This document shows, piece after piece, positions 50,448 to 59,749 of a DNA stretch of 64,000 bases (the first letter of the stretch is position 1; every line of letters starts with the position of its first letter). Source of the DNA: Bacteroides timonensis (GTDB lineage: Bacteria > Bacteroidota > Bacteroidia > Bacteroidales > Bacteroidaceae); assembly GCF_000513195.1 (NCBI RefSeq), contig NZ_CBVI010000023.1, positions 86,405 through 150,404 of the forward strand, written 5' to 3'. The notes under the pieces were generated by a model, which saw nothing but the letters and a program-made list of their open reading frames with translations, ran no database searches and was not told where the DNA came from. Both the position numbers and the translations under genes were made by a program.

Positions 50448-51578
50448 TTAGAATGTCTTATGCCATACCGTACGGTTAACATAATCTGTATAGGAAAGAA
50501 TGATACGGACTACTTTCTTAGAAACATTGTTTGCCGCATAGTCCGGGATAGAATGAATAGTATCTGCACCCTCTGCATATTGAGACGTAACTACATCTAT
50601 TGAATCCAAAATGCGATTACTATTTAGTCCTGTCATTATCAACGTACCTTCATCCATACCTTCAGGACGTTCATGAGCTTGACGGATTGTTATTGCTGGA
50701 AAATGGAGGATAGAAGATTCTTCTGTAATCGTACCACTATCTGAAATCACACAAAAAGCATTTTGCTGAAGCTTGATATATTCCATAAATCCAAAAGGTT
50801 TCATGAACTCAATCATTGGATTGGAATTTACAAAACCAATAGATTCCAGTTTCTTTCGGGTACGAGGATGAGTAGATACAATCACTTTCTTATGATACTT
50901 CTCAACAATAGCATTTAAAGAAATGAGTAAATCAGAGAAATTATTTTCCGAATCTACATTTTCCTCACGATGAGTGCTGACTATAAAATACTCTCCCTTT
51001 TTCAAACCTTCCTTCTCCAAAACCGTATTTCTTTCAATTTCGTCTCTATGATATAAAAGGACTTCTGTCATTGGAGACCCAGTCTTTATAATAGTTTCCG
51101 GACGCAACCCTTCAGCCAGAAGATATTTGCGGGCATGTTCAGATAGAGGCATATTGATGTCGCTCAGATGGTCTACTATTTTTCGATTAATCTCTTCTGG
51201 AACTCTTTGGTCAAAGCAACGATTTCCAGCTTCCATGTGGAAGATCGGAATTTTTTTACGCTTTGCCGAAATCACAGAAATACAACTATTAGTATCACCA
51301 TACAACAGTACAGCGTCCGGTTTCACCTCCTCCATCAACTCATCAGATTTACGAATTACGTTGGCTATCGTTTCCGCCGCATTCTTACCGGCAGCATCCA
51401 GAAAATAATCAGGTTTACGGATGCGGAGTTCCTGAAAGAATATCTCATTCAACTCATAATCATAATTTTGTCCGGTATGCACGATTATATGTTCCGTATA
51501 TTTGTCCAGTTCGGCCATTACCCGGCTCAGCTTTATAATCTCAGGTCGGGTACCAACAATTGTCATTACTTTCAACAT
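50448..51578 (-). CDS. UDP-N-acetyl sugar 2-epimerase (FnlC/WecB family)
   Basis: 376 residues of the non-hydrolysing UDP-GlcNAc 2-epimerase family: VGTRPEIIKLSRVMAEL near the N-terminus, HMEAGNRCFDQRVPEEINRKIVDHLSDI (about 130-157) and the nucleotide-binding SDSGTITEESS (about 270-280). In the L-FucNAc/L-QuiNAc pathways this enzyme inverts C-2 as the third step. The adjacent dehydratase and reductase make that role more likely than ManNAc synthesis. Confidence 0.85.
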   Translation of the reverse strand: MLKVMTIVGTRPEIIKLSRVMAELDKYTEHIIVHTGQNYDYELNEIFFQELRIRKPDYFLDAAGKNAAETIANVIRKSDELMEEVKPDAVLLYGDTNSCISVISAKRKKIPIFHMEAGNRCFDQRVPEEINRKIVDHLSDINMPLSEHARKYLLAEGLRPETIIKTGSPMTEVLLYHRDEIERNTVLEKEGLKKGEYFIVSTHREENVDSENNFSDLLISLNAIVEKYHKKVIVSTHPRTRKKLESIGFVNSNPMIEFMKPFGFMEYIKLQQNAFCVISDSGTITEESSILHFPAITIRQAHERPEGMDEGTLIMTGLNSNRILDSIDVVTSQYAEGADTIHSIPDYAANNVSKKVVRIILSYTDYVNRTVWHKTF

Positions 51579-51595
51579 AGCTATAATTATATTTA

Positions 51596-52669
51596 TTACT
51601 CACTTCTGATCTCACGAGCCTTAGCCTTTGCCTCAAGTCCCATATCTTCACGGACAAAACGAAGTCTCAACAACAGTTCCTTCATACCTTCCACATCCAA
51701 GCGGCGAGTGTTATGACTATGATAATCCTCTACCTTAGAAACTTCTTCATTGCCCTTGGTGAAATACTTATCATAGTTCAAATCACGAGTGTCACAAGGT
51801 ATACGATAATAATCCCCCATATCGATAGCGCGAACCATTTCTTCACGAGTTACTAAAGTTTCATACAACTTCTCACCATGACGGGTACCTATCACTTTCA
51901 CTTCCGTATCAAGATACTTTCTGTCAACTTTAGCATATGTTTCTTTCAATGCTTGCGCCAACGTTTCCAATGTAGCAGAAGGAGCTTTCTGTACAAACAA
52001 ATCACCGTTATGCGCATGAGTAAAAGCATATATTACCAAATCAACCGCATCGTCCAATGTCATCATAAAACGTGTCATATTGGGATCAGTAATAGTAATA
52101 GATTTACCTTCCATCATCTGTTCCACCCACAAAGGTATCACAGAGCCACGACTGGCCATCACATTACCATAGCGAGTACAACAGATCGTCGTTTGAGCAC
52201 CTTCCCCCAACTCACGTCCTTTGGCTATTGCAACTTTCTCCATTAAAGCTTTACTCATTCCCATAGCATTAATCGGGTAAGCAGCCTTATCGGTAGAGAG
52301 GACAACTACACTTTGCACACCATGTTCTATAGCTGAGTTCAAAACATTTTCAGTACCCATTATATTGGTCCTGACAGCTTCTACCGGAAAAAATTCGCAA
52401 GAAGGCACTTGTTTCAAAGCGGCAGCACTGAAGACATAGTCTACACCATTCATAGCAACATCTACAGAGGATTTGTCACGCACGTTGCCAATATAATATT
52501 TCACTTTAGGATTTTGCAATGCATGGCGCATGTCATCCTGTTTCTTTTCATCACGAGAGAAGATACGAATTTCCTTGATATCAGAATCTAAAAAACGACG
52601 TAAGACAGCATTACCAAAAGAGCCTGTCCCACCGGTAATTAAAAGAGTTTTGTTTTGAAATACAGACAT
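51596..52669 (-). CDS. UDP-GlcNAc 4,6-dehydratase/5-epimerase (FnlA/CapE/WbjB-type)
   Basis: 357 residues. Rossmann motif ITGGTGSFGNAVLRRF; the catalytic dyad reads MxxxK (GMSK) instead of YxxxK, a feature of inverting dehydratases of the FnlA/CapE/PseB group. It should convert UDP-GlcNAc to UDP-2-acetamido-2,6-dideoxy-L-hexos-4-ulose, the first step for UDP-L-FucNAc or UDP-L-QuiNAc. It is followed at once by the 2-epimerase and reductase, forming a complete three-gene pathway. Confidence 0.87.
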   Translation of the reverse strand: MSVFQNKTLLITGGTGSFGNAVLRRFLDSDIKEIRIFSRDEKKQDDMRHALQNPKVKYYIGNVRDKSSVDVAMNGVDYVFSAAALKQVPSCEFFPVEAVRTNIMGTENVLNSAIEHGVQSVVVLSTDKAAYPINAMGMSKALMEKVAIAKGRELGEGAQTTICCTRYGNVMASRGSVIPLWVEQMMEGKSITITDPNMTRFMMTLDDAVDLVIYAFTHAHNGDLFVQKAPSATLETLAQALKETYAKVDRKYLDTEVKVIGTRHGEKLYETLVTREEMVRAIDMGDYYRIPCDTRDLNYDKYFTKGNEEVSKVEDYHSHNTRRLDVEGMKELLLRLRFVREDMGLEAKAKAREIRSE

Positions 52670-52716
52670 AAAAATTATATTTTTAATTTATCTACTAGTT
52701 ATTTGAGATGACATAT

Positions 52717-54027
52717 TTACGACCCTATTGTCAGATATATTAAACCTTCCAAATCAGATGAGCCAAAAACATTCCTACCATCAATCAATACCGGATTTTC
52801 TTTCATAGCTCTCTTTATAATAGCCCAACTTGGCATACGAAATTCTTTCCACTCTGTTACATGAAAAATAGCATCAGCATCTATTACCGTATCATACATA
52901 TTATTTCCGTAAGAGATTACATTACCGATTCTACGTTTACACTCATTCATTGCTACAGGATCATAAGCACAAATTTCACAACCAGCCTTTAACAAGCTAT
53001 CAATCAGAACAAGAGCAGGTGCTTCACGCATATCATCTGTTTCAGGTTTAAAAGCAAGTCCCCAAATTGCGACCTTTCGGCCTTTTATGTTTCCACGAAA
53101 ATGTTTATTGAATTTTTCAAAAAGAATATTCTTCTGATGCTCATTAACTTCTTCTACTGCATTCAGTACACGCATTGTATAACCATTTATTGATGCCGTT
53201 TTAATCAAAGCTTTTACATCTTTTGGGAAGCAAGAGCCACCATAGCCACATCCTGAATAAAGAAACTTACTGCCGATACGGCTATCCGAACCAATTCCTT
53301 TACGCACCATATTTACATCAGCCCCCAATAGTTCACAAAGATTCGCAATATCATTCATAAAACTAATGCGAGTAGCAAGCATAGAATTCGCTGCATATTT
53401 CGTCATCTCCGCTGAAGGTATATCCATAAAAATTACTCGAAAATTATTCAGCAGCATAGGTTTATAGAGCCGTGTCATCACCTCTTTTGCACGTTCCGAC
53501 TCTACCCCTATTACTACCCTGTCCGGTTTCATAAAGTCATCAATTGCATTACCTTCTTTCAAAAATTCAGGATTGGACGCCACATCAAACTCTATATTTA
53601 CGCCACGTTTATTCAACTCTGTTTGGATAGTCGCTTTCACCTTTTCAGCTGTACCAACCGGAACCGTACTTTTAGTCACTACAACCAAATACTGATTCAT
53701 GTTTTGACCTATTGTCTTTGCCACCTCCAATACATAACGGAGATCCGCACTACCGTCCTCATCAGGAGGAGTACCTACGGCACTAAACACAATTGTTACA
53801 CTATCTAAAACAGAAGCCAAATCTGTAGTAAAGCGCAAACGTCCTGCTTTTATATTACGAAGCACCATACTCTCTATATTGGGCTCATAAATAGGAATAT
53901 TTCCACGATTCAAATTTTCAATTTTCTCAACATCTACATCTACACATATCACATTTGCGCCAAGTTCTGCAAAACATGTGCCTGATACAAGGCCAACATA
54001 ACCGGTTCCAACTACTGCTATATTCAT
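52717..54027 (-). CDS. ugd: UDP-glucose 6-dehydrogenase family protein
   Basis: 436 residues: N-terminal NAD domain (VGTGYVGLVSGTCFAELG), central helix, and C-terminal domain. The catalytic Cys motif GCGYGGSCFPKDVKAL is intact (Cys about 260). It oxidises UDP-glucose to UDP-glucuronic acid for an acidic sugar in the polymer. A UDP-ManNAc dehydrogenase is less likely because the sequence AALRYVLEVA-type signature follows Ugd spacing, but I cannot exclude it. It abuts the next GT4 gene by one base. Confidence 0.88.
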   Translation of the reverse strand: MNIAVVGTGYVGLVSGTCFAELGANVICVDVDVEKIENLNRGNIPIYEPNIESMVLRNIKAGRLRFTTDLASVLDSVTIVFSAVGTPPDEDGSADLRYVLEVAKTIGQNMNQYLVVVTKSTVPVGTAEKVKATIQTELNKRGVNIEFDVASNPEFLKEGNAIDDFMKPDRVVIGVESERAKEVMTRLYKPMLLNNFRVIFMDIPSAEMTKYAANSMLATRISFMNDIANLCELLGADVNMVRKGIGSDSRIGSKFLYSGCGYGGSCFPKDVKALIKTASINGYTMRVLNAVEEVNEHQKNILFEKFNKHFRGNIKGRKVAIWGLAFKPETDDMREAPALVLIDSLLKAGCEICAYDPVAMNECKRRIGNVISYGNNMYDTVIDADAIFHVTEWKEFRMPSWAIIKRAMKENPVLIDGRNVFGSSDLEGLIYLTIGS

Positions 54028-54028
54028 A

Positions 54029-55189
54029 TCATTTATTATATATAAAATCTGGGGTAACTATAGAACGATTTAAAATCCAATTATACAATTTTCGAAATTG
54101 ACCAGTTACAATTTCACTTGAATATGTTTTCAAGATGATATCTCTAGAAAGAGTACCTTTTTGCTCCAAAAGTTCCAATGGCAAAGAAAGTGCTTCTTGT
54201 AGCACAGAGAATATACTATCAACAGATGGAGTAATCCACCAACCAATATCTTTTTCCTTCAAAACATCCCACGGTGTTCCAGTAGTTGTAATAACTGGAA
54301 TTCCACAACACATAGCTTCAGCTATTGCCATACCAAAATTTTCACTATATGTCGGAAGAATAAATAAATCGGCACTATGGAGTATATCGATTTTATCTTT
54401 TCCATATTGCGGTCCTACCAATTCTATTTGCAAACCACTATATTCTGTTTGAATAATCTTTTTTATGTTTTCAAAAGTATATTCCGCATCCCCTTCACCT
54501 GCTATTACCAATTCCCACTGACTTCTAATATTCTCAGGTAACTTCTTCCATGCCTCAAACAATATTAACAGCCCTTTTTTAGGATGAAGTCTTGACAAAA
54601 ACAAAAGCCTTTTTTTATCTCTTTCTCCAATATTCCATTTTTTTAAAGGATAATTATTTATTTCAATACTATTTGGAATAACAGCAATAGGATTATTAAA
54701 GCCCAATGATCTTATATGCTGAGCTTCCATATCAGCCGTTGCATGTATACATACAGCTTTTTCTAAGTCATATCTTTGATAAAAGAATAAAGCTATTTTC
54801 TTTTTTAAGGCTTTTTGAGATAATGACCACGGTTCAAGCGCACCTCTGGGAGTCCATATATAAGGAATATTTTTCCTTTGACACAATTTTGCTACATTAT
54901 GCAATTCTAATGTCCACAAATTATGCAATTGAACTAAATTTGTACAAGAATCTATCGAAGCTACATAATTACTACAATTAATTTTATCTATGAACTTTAC
55001 TTCTGGGTTTACCAATCTAACCTCAATAGCATTTTCATCTAACAAATTAGTATTCGGAGATAATGAATTATAAGCAACTATTACATTTTCAAATTCATCA
55101 TTCTGCAAACCGCAACAGAGCGTAGGTAAACTCCGTGATGGCCCCCCCGCACTTTTATCTAAAGTATTGATACAATGAAATATTTTCAT
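54029..55189 (-). CDS. Glycosyltransferase family 4
   Basis: 386 residues with GT-B architecture. Visible parts are SAGGPSRSLPTLCCGLQN near the N-terminus, TPRGALEPWSLSQKALKK, the hinge RLLFLSRLHPKKGLLILFEAW (about 195-215) and the donor-binding E-x7-E region ENFGMAIAEAMCCGIPVITT (about 290-310). It is a retaining glycosyltransferase in the cytoplasm acting on lipid-linked intermediates. The donor and linkage are not predictable. Confidence 0.87.
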   Translation of the reverse strand: MKIFHCINTLDKSAGGPSRSLPTLCCGLQNDEFENVIVAYNSLSPNTNLLDENAIEVRLVNPEVKFIDKINCSNYVASIDSCTNLVQLHNLWTLELHNVAKLCQRKNIPYIWTPRGALEPWSLSQKALKKKIALFFYQRYDLEKAVCIHATADMEAQHIRSLGFNNPIAVIPNSIEINNYPLKKWNIGERDKKRLLFLSRLHPKKGLLILFEAWKKLPENIRSQWELVIAGEGDAEYTFENIKKIIQTEYSGLQIELVGPQYGKDKIDILHSADLFILPTYSENFGMAIAEAMCCGIPVITTTGTPWDVLKEKDIGWWITPSVDSIFSVLQEALSLPLELLEQKGTLSRDIILKTYSSEIVTGQFRKLYNWILNRSIVTPDFIYNK

Positions 55190-55338
55190 ATAATATATAC
55201 ATTCACACGTGACTACCAGGTTCCATATTTCCCTTTAGGTTACATTGAATTATTTTATTAATTAAGAACTAGTACCCTTTGCAGAGTATATCTTTTCTAT
55301 AAGACACGTTAAAAAAACAATTTGAGTATTTACAGACC

Positions 55339-56439
55339 TTACTCTTGATTTATTGATTTATCTATCGCTTTCTTCAAAGCCCAAATATATTCTTTGCCAT
55401 TTTGTAAATCGGGCTCCATGTAATTACCTTCTCCCCATTCATTCCATGATTTCAAAAATATAATTTGTTTTGAACTGGGCTTAGACCTAACAGCATCTAT
55501 CACCATTTCTGCATGCTTCATAAAAAGCTTTGGAGTAGATCCCTCAAAAACGACACCACGTTTACCACTCCTTGGAGTATGATCCCAATTGGGAAGAATA
55601 GAAGGGAAAATATTTTCCGCACTATCCACTTCTTTTTTTATGAGATGTTTAATCATCTTTGAGTATTTCAATCTTAAGGGATAGTGAAATGTTTTGTATC
55701 TAAATAGGTTAAACACATTTTCTCTAATACACTTAGAATCAAATCGATAAGCTCCTAAACGCAACATATTGATCGCATCAAAACCATCATTTAGCAATCT
55801 GCTATTTTCTTTTTCATCTATAGAATACGCTACAAAGAAAAAAGAATCGGCAATGCCTGATTCCTTAATCAATTTATTCCATAAACTTTTAAAATTAGGA
55901 AAATCAGGAATCAGCAAAGGACGATATATTACAAATAATGGTCGATTATCAATTCTTATATATCGCTTATCTGAGATAATAGGAATTATAGTCTTAAAAT
56001 GATTTATAATATCATCATCTCCCGGATATTGTTGCTCTATCAATATCTTTCCCTGAGATTTATGCTGTGTATTCCAAGACTTAGATAACCATGAATCATT
56101 TGCCCAGCCTAAACAAAAAGGGAAATCAGGTTTCCCTGTTTTTACTACTTCATTAATTGGATATTCTAACAATTGTTTTCCATTCCCAAACCAATAATGC
56201 CAATAACAAAAGCCATACACCCCAGCTTCCCTAGCCAGTTCAGCCTGCGCTTCTCTCACTTCCGGAATTCTTAAATCATAAAAGCCTAAATCTTTTGGTA
56301 TTTTGGGCTGCAAATGATGTCTAAACAAAGGCTTTGCCTTAGCTACATTAGTCCATTCCGTAAACCCATTCCCCCACCATCCATTATTCTCTGGAATAGG
56401 ATGATATTGCGGCAAATAATATGCAATAATTTTAACCAT
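55339..56439 (-). CDS. WbsX-like protein (GH99-like domain) of polysaccharide synthesis
   Basis: 366 residues beginning IIAYYLPQYHPIPENNGWWGNGFTEW, the start signature of WbsX-type proteins with a GH99-like (alpha/beta)8 fold, and including GFCYWHYWFGNGKQLL and a C-terminal SWNEWGEGNYMEPD. These are common in O-antigen and capsule loci and are thought to be glycosyltransferases or glycan-processing enzymes; the reaction is not settled. Upstream, a 149-base gap (55190-55338) shows no convincing gene. Confidence 0.83.
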   Translation of the reverse strand: MVKIIAYYLPQYHPIPENNGWWGNGFTEWTNVAKAKPLFRHHLQPKIPKDLGFYDLRIPEVREAQAELAREAGVYGFCYWHYWFGNGKQLLEYPINEVVKTGKPDFPFCLGWANDSWLSKSWNTQHKSQGKILIEQQYPGDDDIINHFKTIIPIISDKRYIRIDNRPLFVIYRPLLIPDFPNFKSLWNKLIKESGIADSFFFVAYSIDEKENSRLLNDGFDAINMLRLGAYRFDSKCIRENVFNLFRYKTFHYPLRLKYSKMIKHLIKKEVDSAENIFPSILPNWDHTPRSGKRGVVFEGSTPKLFMKHAEMVIDAVRSKPSSKQIIFLKSWNEWGEGNYMEPDLQNGKEYIWALKKAIDKSINQE

Positions 56440-56457
56440 GATATAATAATTGTGTTA

Positions 56458-57654
56458 TTACGCTCTCAGGTGCATGCGCCCGATTGTCGCTCTTTGAATA
56501 AATTTTAGTAAAAAGTATATAATCCAAGCTTCCAATAATTGAATTCCATACCCACGGCCCAACACAAATACACCATTAAATATCAACATAGAATACGTAA
56601 GCAGTAAATATATGTCAGGTATGTCAAGAAAACGATGCCTACCTATTTTGCAGAAATAACTGCAGAATATAATAGCCACCAGAACTGTTCCCACTAAACC
56701 AAAATCAAGATATAGTACACCAACAAACGTAATAAAATTCGTTCCAAAATGAGTCCCAAACCGGACATCCTTTAAACTACTACAATCAAACATATATGCG
56801 CCATTGGCATAGTTCTGAATAGTGTCCATAACTCCATAATTAAAAGTTAACATGGAATGTCCCAAATAATACATCATCGATTCACCGGCATCAATATTGA
56901 GTGAACTCTCTTCAAAGCGGCTTACAGTCACCGCAATAAAGTAGATCAAAATCAGAGGAATAATTATTGAGACAGCAATTATCAATGTTCGCTTCACATA
57001 TTTTGGCAAGATATCTTTCATCATTAAGTAAACGATTGCAAAATTCGCAAACAAAGCGACCATACCTCCCCTACTCGCCAAAGAGATAGTGGCCAATATA
57101 ACAGGAAGAAATGCAGCAATCCCCAATAAAAAAAGAAAAATCTTGCTTTGTTTTTCCTTTGCCAGAAAAGAGAAAAAAAGAACCATACCCAAATATCGAA
57201 CATGAAAAAACAAATTAGTAAATTTCGAAAATAGATTACCTTCCTTTTCTTCATGAGCCATCTCATATATATCCGCCAGATCAGAAGAATATAAACTATC
57301 TAATGCTATCGGGAAATACACAATACTACTAAATATAGCCAAAACAATATAAACTTTGGCTATAGTTCGATAAACATTATAACTAGATAGCGGATTTTCT
57401 TGAATAACAAAACGGTTCTTCATGAATGGCTTCATGAAGATTAAGATCACAATATATAAATACAGAAATGAGAAAAAAGAAAAATGCCAGAAATGAGAAG
57501 AAGCATTGTAATTAATGACACAAAAAAGCGATATCGTAGCATACATGAACATTAAAAATACTCCCACGCTTATCGTTCTATGCTTACTATATACATAGAT
57601 AAAAGTCACTACATAAAGGAAACTATTAATAATAGTAACAATAAAATCATCCAT
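56458..57654 (-). CDS. Wzy-like oligosaccharide repeat-unit polymerase
   Basis: 398 residues with about 10-12 predicted transmembrane helices and little conserved sequence, as usual for Wzy/O-antigen polymerases. A larger periplasmic loop (about 250-310, YLGHSMLTFNYGVMDTIQNYANGAYMFDC) lies between late helices, the typical Wzy feature. It would join lipid-linked repeat units in the periplasm. No Wzx flippase was found in the locus, so the alternative that this is an EpsG-like or flippase-related protein should be kept open. Confidence 0.72.
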   Translation of the reverse strand: MDDFIVTIINSFLYVVTFIYVYSKHRTISVGVFLMFMYATISLFCVINYNASSHFWHFSFFSFLYLYIVILIFMKPFMKNRFVIQENPLSSYNVYRTIAKVYIVLAIFSSIVYFPIALDSLYSSDLADIYEMAHEEKEGNLFSKFTNLFFHVRYLGMVLFFSFLAKEKQSKIFLFLLGIAAFLPVILATISLASRGGMVALFANFAIVYLMMKDILPKYVKRTLIIAVSIIIPLILIYFIAVTVSRFEESSLNIDAGESMMYYLGHSMLTFNYGVMDTIQNYANGAYMFDCSSLKDVRFGTHFGTNFITFVGVLYLDFGLVGTVLVAIIFCSYFCKIGRHRFLDIPDIYLLLTYSMLIFNGVFVLGRGYGIQLLEAWIIYFLLKFIQRATIGRMHLRA

Positions 57655-57693
57655 TCAAACTATATAAAAGTACATCAATCAAAATGCAGTCTA

Positions 57694-58641
57694 CTATTTT
57701 TTACCAATCACTTTGGCAGAAACTTTAAAACCAGCAATCATTATTAAAAGTAAAACAATCTTATATTTGAAAGAAGCCAGAAGTAGTGCTTTTCTTAATA
57801 AAGTAGATTTGTTCTTCCAGTCTTGTATATAAGCACTCAGTACTTGATAATTATTTTGAGCAACAGCCTTAACTATAAGGTATGAATACGAGAAGTAATA
57901 ATGTATAAACACCACACTATCAAGTTGTTTTACCATACAGTAGTCAAGTATTTTTCTCAATGTATCAAGTTGTTGGGTACGTTTTCTCAACGAATAAGTA
58001 GAATTACAGATAGACCCTTCGCGTACTACATAATAATAGCATCCCACCTCTGAAATGACCAATGACGAAACACATTGTGCGATTTCAGGTAAGATATATC
58101 CATCTTCAAATAATCGACCTTCGGCAAACCTTGAATATAAGAATATATCAATTTTATAAATACATCTCCATACCGCACAATTATACTTGTTCGAAAACAA
58201 ATAATTAAGTACATCAGTTTTATTAAGCAAAACTTGTGGATCATTTTTATAAAGGATATTATCCGTATCAGAATATTTACAATATGGCAATATCATCATA
58301 TCAATATCTGGGTTTTGTTCCAAGAATTCCATATTAGCTTCATAAAAATCACTAGATATGAAATCATCACTATCGACAAATGATACATAATTACCTTTTG
58401 CTACATTCAAACCGGCATTCCTTGCGCTACTTAATCCGCCATTCGGTTTATCTACTATAACAATTCTATTGTTTGTAGCTTCATAGCGTTTGCAAATGCT
58501 CAAACTATTATCAGTACTTCCATCATTCACCAAAATTAATTCAAAATTCTTAAATGGTTGAATCAAGATACTATCAAGACATCTTTCTAAGTACTTCTCT
58601 ACATTATAGACAGGTACAATTATTGATAACAATAAGTTCAT
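57694..58641 (-). CDS. Glycosyltransferase family 2
   Basis: 315 residues. GT-A fold with the N-terminal SIIVPVYNVEKYLERCLDSIL, LVNDGSTDNSLSIC (about 38-51), SSARNAGL and the metal-binding DXD as SFVDSDDF (about 90-97). A C-terminal helical part may associate with the membrane. It is an inverting transferase using a UDP-type donor; the sugar is unknown. It is part of the tightly packed minus-strand operon. Confidence 0.88.
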   Translation of the reverse strand: MNLLLSIIVPVYNVEKYLERCLDSILIQPFKNFELILVNDGSTDNSLSICKRYEATNNRIVIVDKPNGGLSSARNAGLNVAKGNYVSFVDSDDFISSDFYEANMEFLEQNPDIDMMILPYCKYSDTDNILYKNDPQVLLNKTDVLNYLFSNKYNCAVWRCIYKIDIFLYSRFAEGRLFEDGYILPEIAQCVSSLVISEVGCYYYVVREGSICNSTYSLRKRTQQLDTLRKILDYCMVKQLDSVVFIHYYFSYSYLIVKAVAQNNYQVLSAYIQDWKNKSTLLRKALLLASFKYKIVLLLIMIAGFKVSAKVIGKK

Positions 58642-58663
58642 ATTTTGCTATTTAATATTCTCT

Positions 58664-59716
58664 TTAACAATCCATCATTTTCTTCACTACATCATTAAAC
58701 TGCTCAAAACTAAACTGTTTACTCTTCAAGAGCGAAGCCACTTTCATTGATTGAAGTGTTTTCTTTTGCATCAACACTTCAATTGCTGTCTTAAAACTAT
58801 TAATGTCATTCTTACAAAATATAGCATTGCTATTATCACAATAATCCCGAATAGAACCTACATCACTAACAATAATAGCTAACCCCATTGCCATGCTAGT
58901 GGTAATAACATTACTTCCCACAGTATCATCCATAATATTCAATGAAATATCCGATTTACACATCAAATTTCTTAGTTCATCTTCAGAAACAAAACCAAAT
59001 AATTGTATATCATCCGATCGTTTAAAATACCCATCTAATGGCAATTTTCCCTTGCAAATTATAAAACGAACCCCCTCAACATTATTCACAATATCTGCCA
59101 GTAATCTAAAATTTCTTTTCATAGCCCCCATTACAATAACAGTAGGTTTTAGAGTTGGCTCTGAAGTTTTAATTTGATAATAATAACTAGAATCAACATA
59201 GTGTTTTATAGTAAATACTTTACTTTTAGGCACTCCCATTTCAACAAAATATGCTGTTAAAGAAGAACCAAACGTTAGTAGATAATCAACTTGTTTCCCC
59301 CACTTTAAAACTTGATTTTGTGAAAAAAAAGACTGCAATGATAATGGAGTAAGATGAGCTAATGCAATTCTTTTGACTTTAGGTCTAAACAATTTAAATG
59401 TTTTAGCTATTCCTAATTGGGAATAAGTAGGTAACAAATACTCTAATAGAATAACACTATCTTCATTTCTAATTTTGATCAGTACAAAAAATGTAATAAA
59501 CAGATGATACAAAGGTATCCATATTCTATCAAAAATATAAGCTTTAAAAAATCGAAAATACTTATTTGAAGAGCTTACAAACAGATTTTTATTATCCGGA
59601 AATATTATTAGTTCATACTTTCCCGGATAGTTTTCTTTCAATAGCTGACACATATGCTTCATACCAGCATGATTGCCATCAGTATTCTTCCAATTTTGAC
59701 AAAATATATAATTCAT
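58664..59716 (-). CDS. Glycosyltransferase (GT-B fold, GT4-like)
   Basis: 350 residues. Two Rossmann-like halves are apparent, with YELIIFPDNK and ILLEYLLPTYSQLGIAK in the N-terminal part, and a C-terminal donor domain with VIVMGAMKRNFRLLADI, IQLFGFVSEDELRNLMCKSDISLNI (about 245-270) and VITTSMAMGLAIIVSDVGSIRDY (about 280-300). It is weakly conserved compared with the other GT4 genes here and has low GC. The donor is unknown. Confidence 0.75.
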   Translation of the reverse strand: MNYIFCQNWKNTDGNHAGMKHMCQLLKENYPGKYELIIFPDNKNLFVSSSNKYFRFFKAYIFDRIWIPLYHLFITFFVLIKIRNEDSVILLEYLLPTYSQLGIAKTFKLFRPKVKRIALAHLTPLSLQSFFSQNQVLKWGKQVDYLLTFGSSLTAYFVEMGVPKSKVFTIKHYVDSSYYYQIKTSEPTLKPTVIVMGAMKRNFRLLADIVNNVEGVRFIICKGKLPLDGYFKRSDDIQLFGFVSEDELRNLMCKSDISLNIMDDTVGSNVITTSMAMGLAIIVSDVGSIRDYCDNSNAIFCKNDINSFKTAIEVLMQKKTLQSMKVASLLKSKQFSFEQFNDVVKKMMDC

Positions 59717-59749
59717 AAAAATAATTTCAGATTTTACGACTTTAACAGA

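Noticed and set aside
55190..55338. Short frame ending in QCNLKGNMEPGSHV in the gap before the WbsX-like gene
   Set aside because: It is too short and has upstream stops; it could be debris of a lost gene, but the sequence does not support a family.
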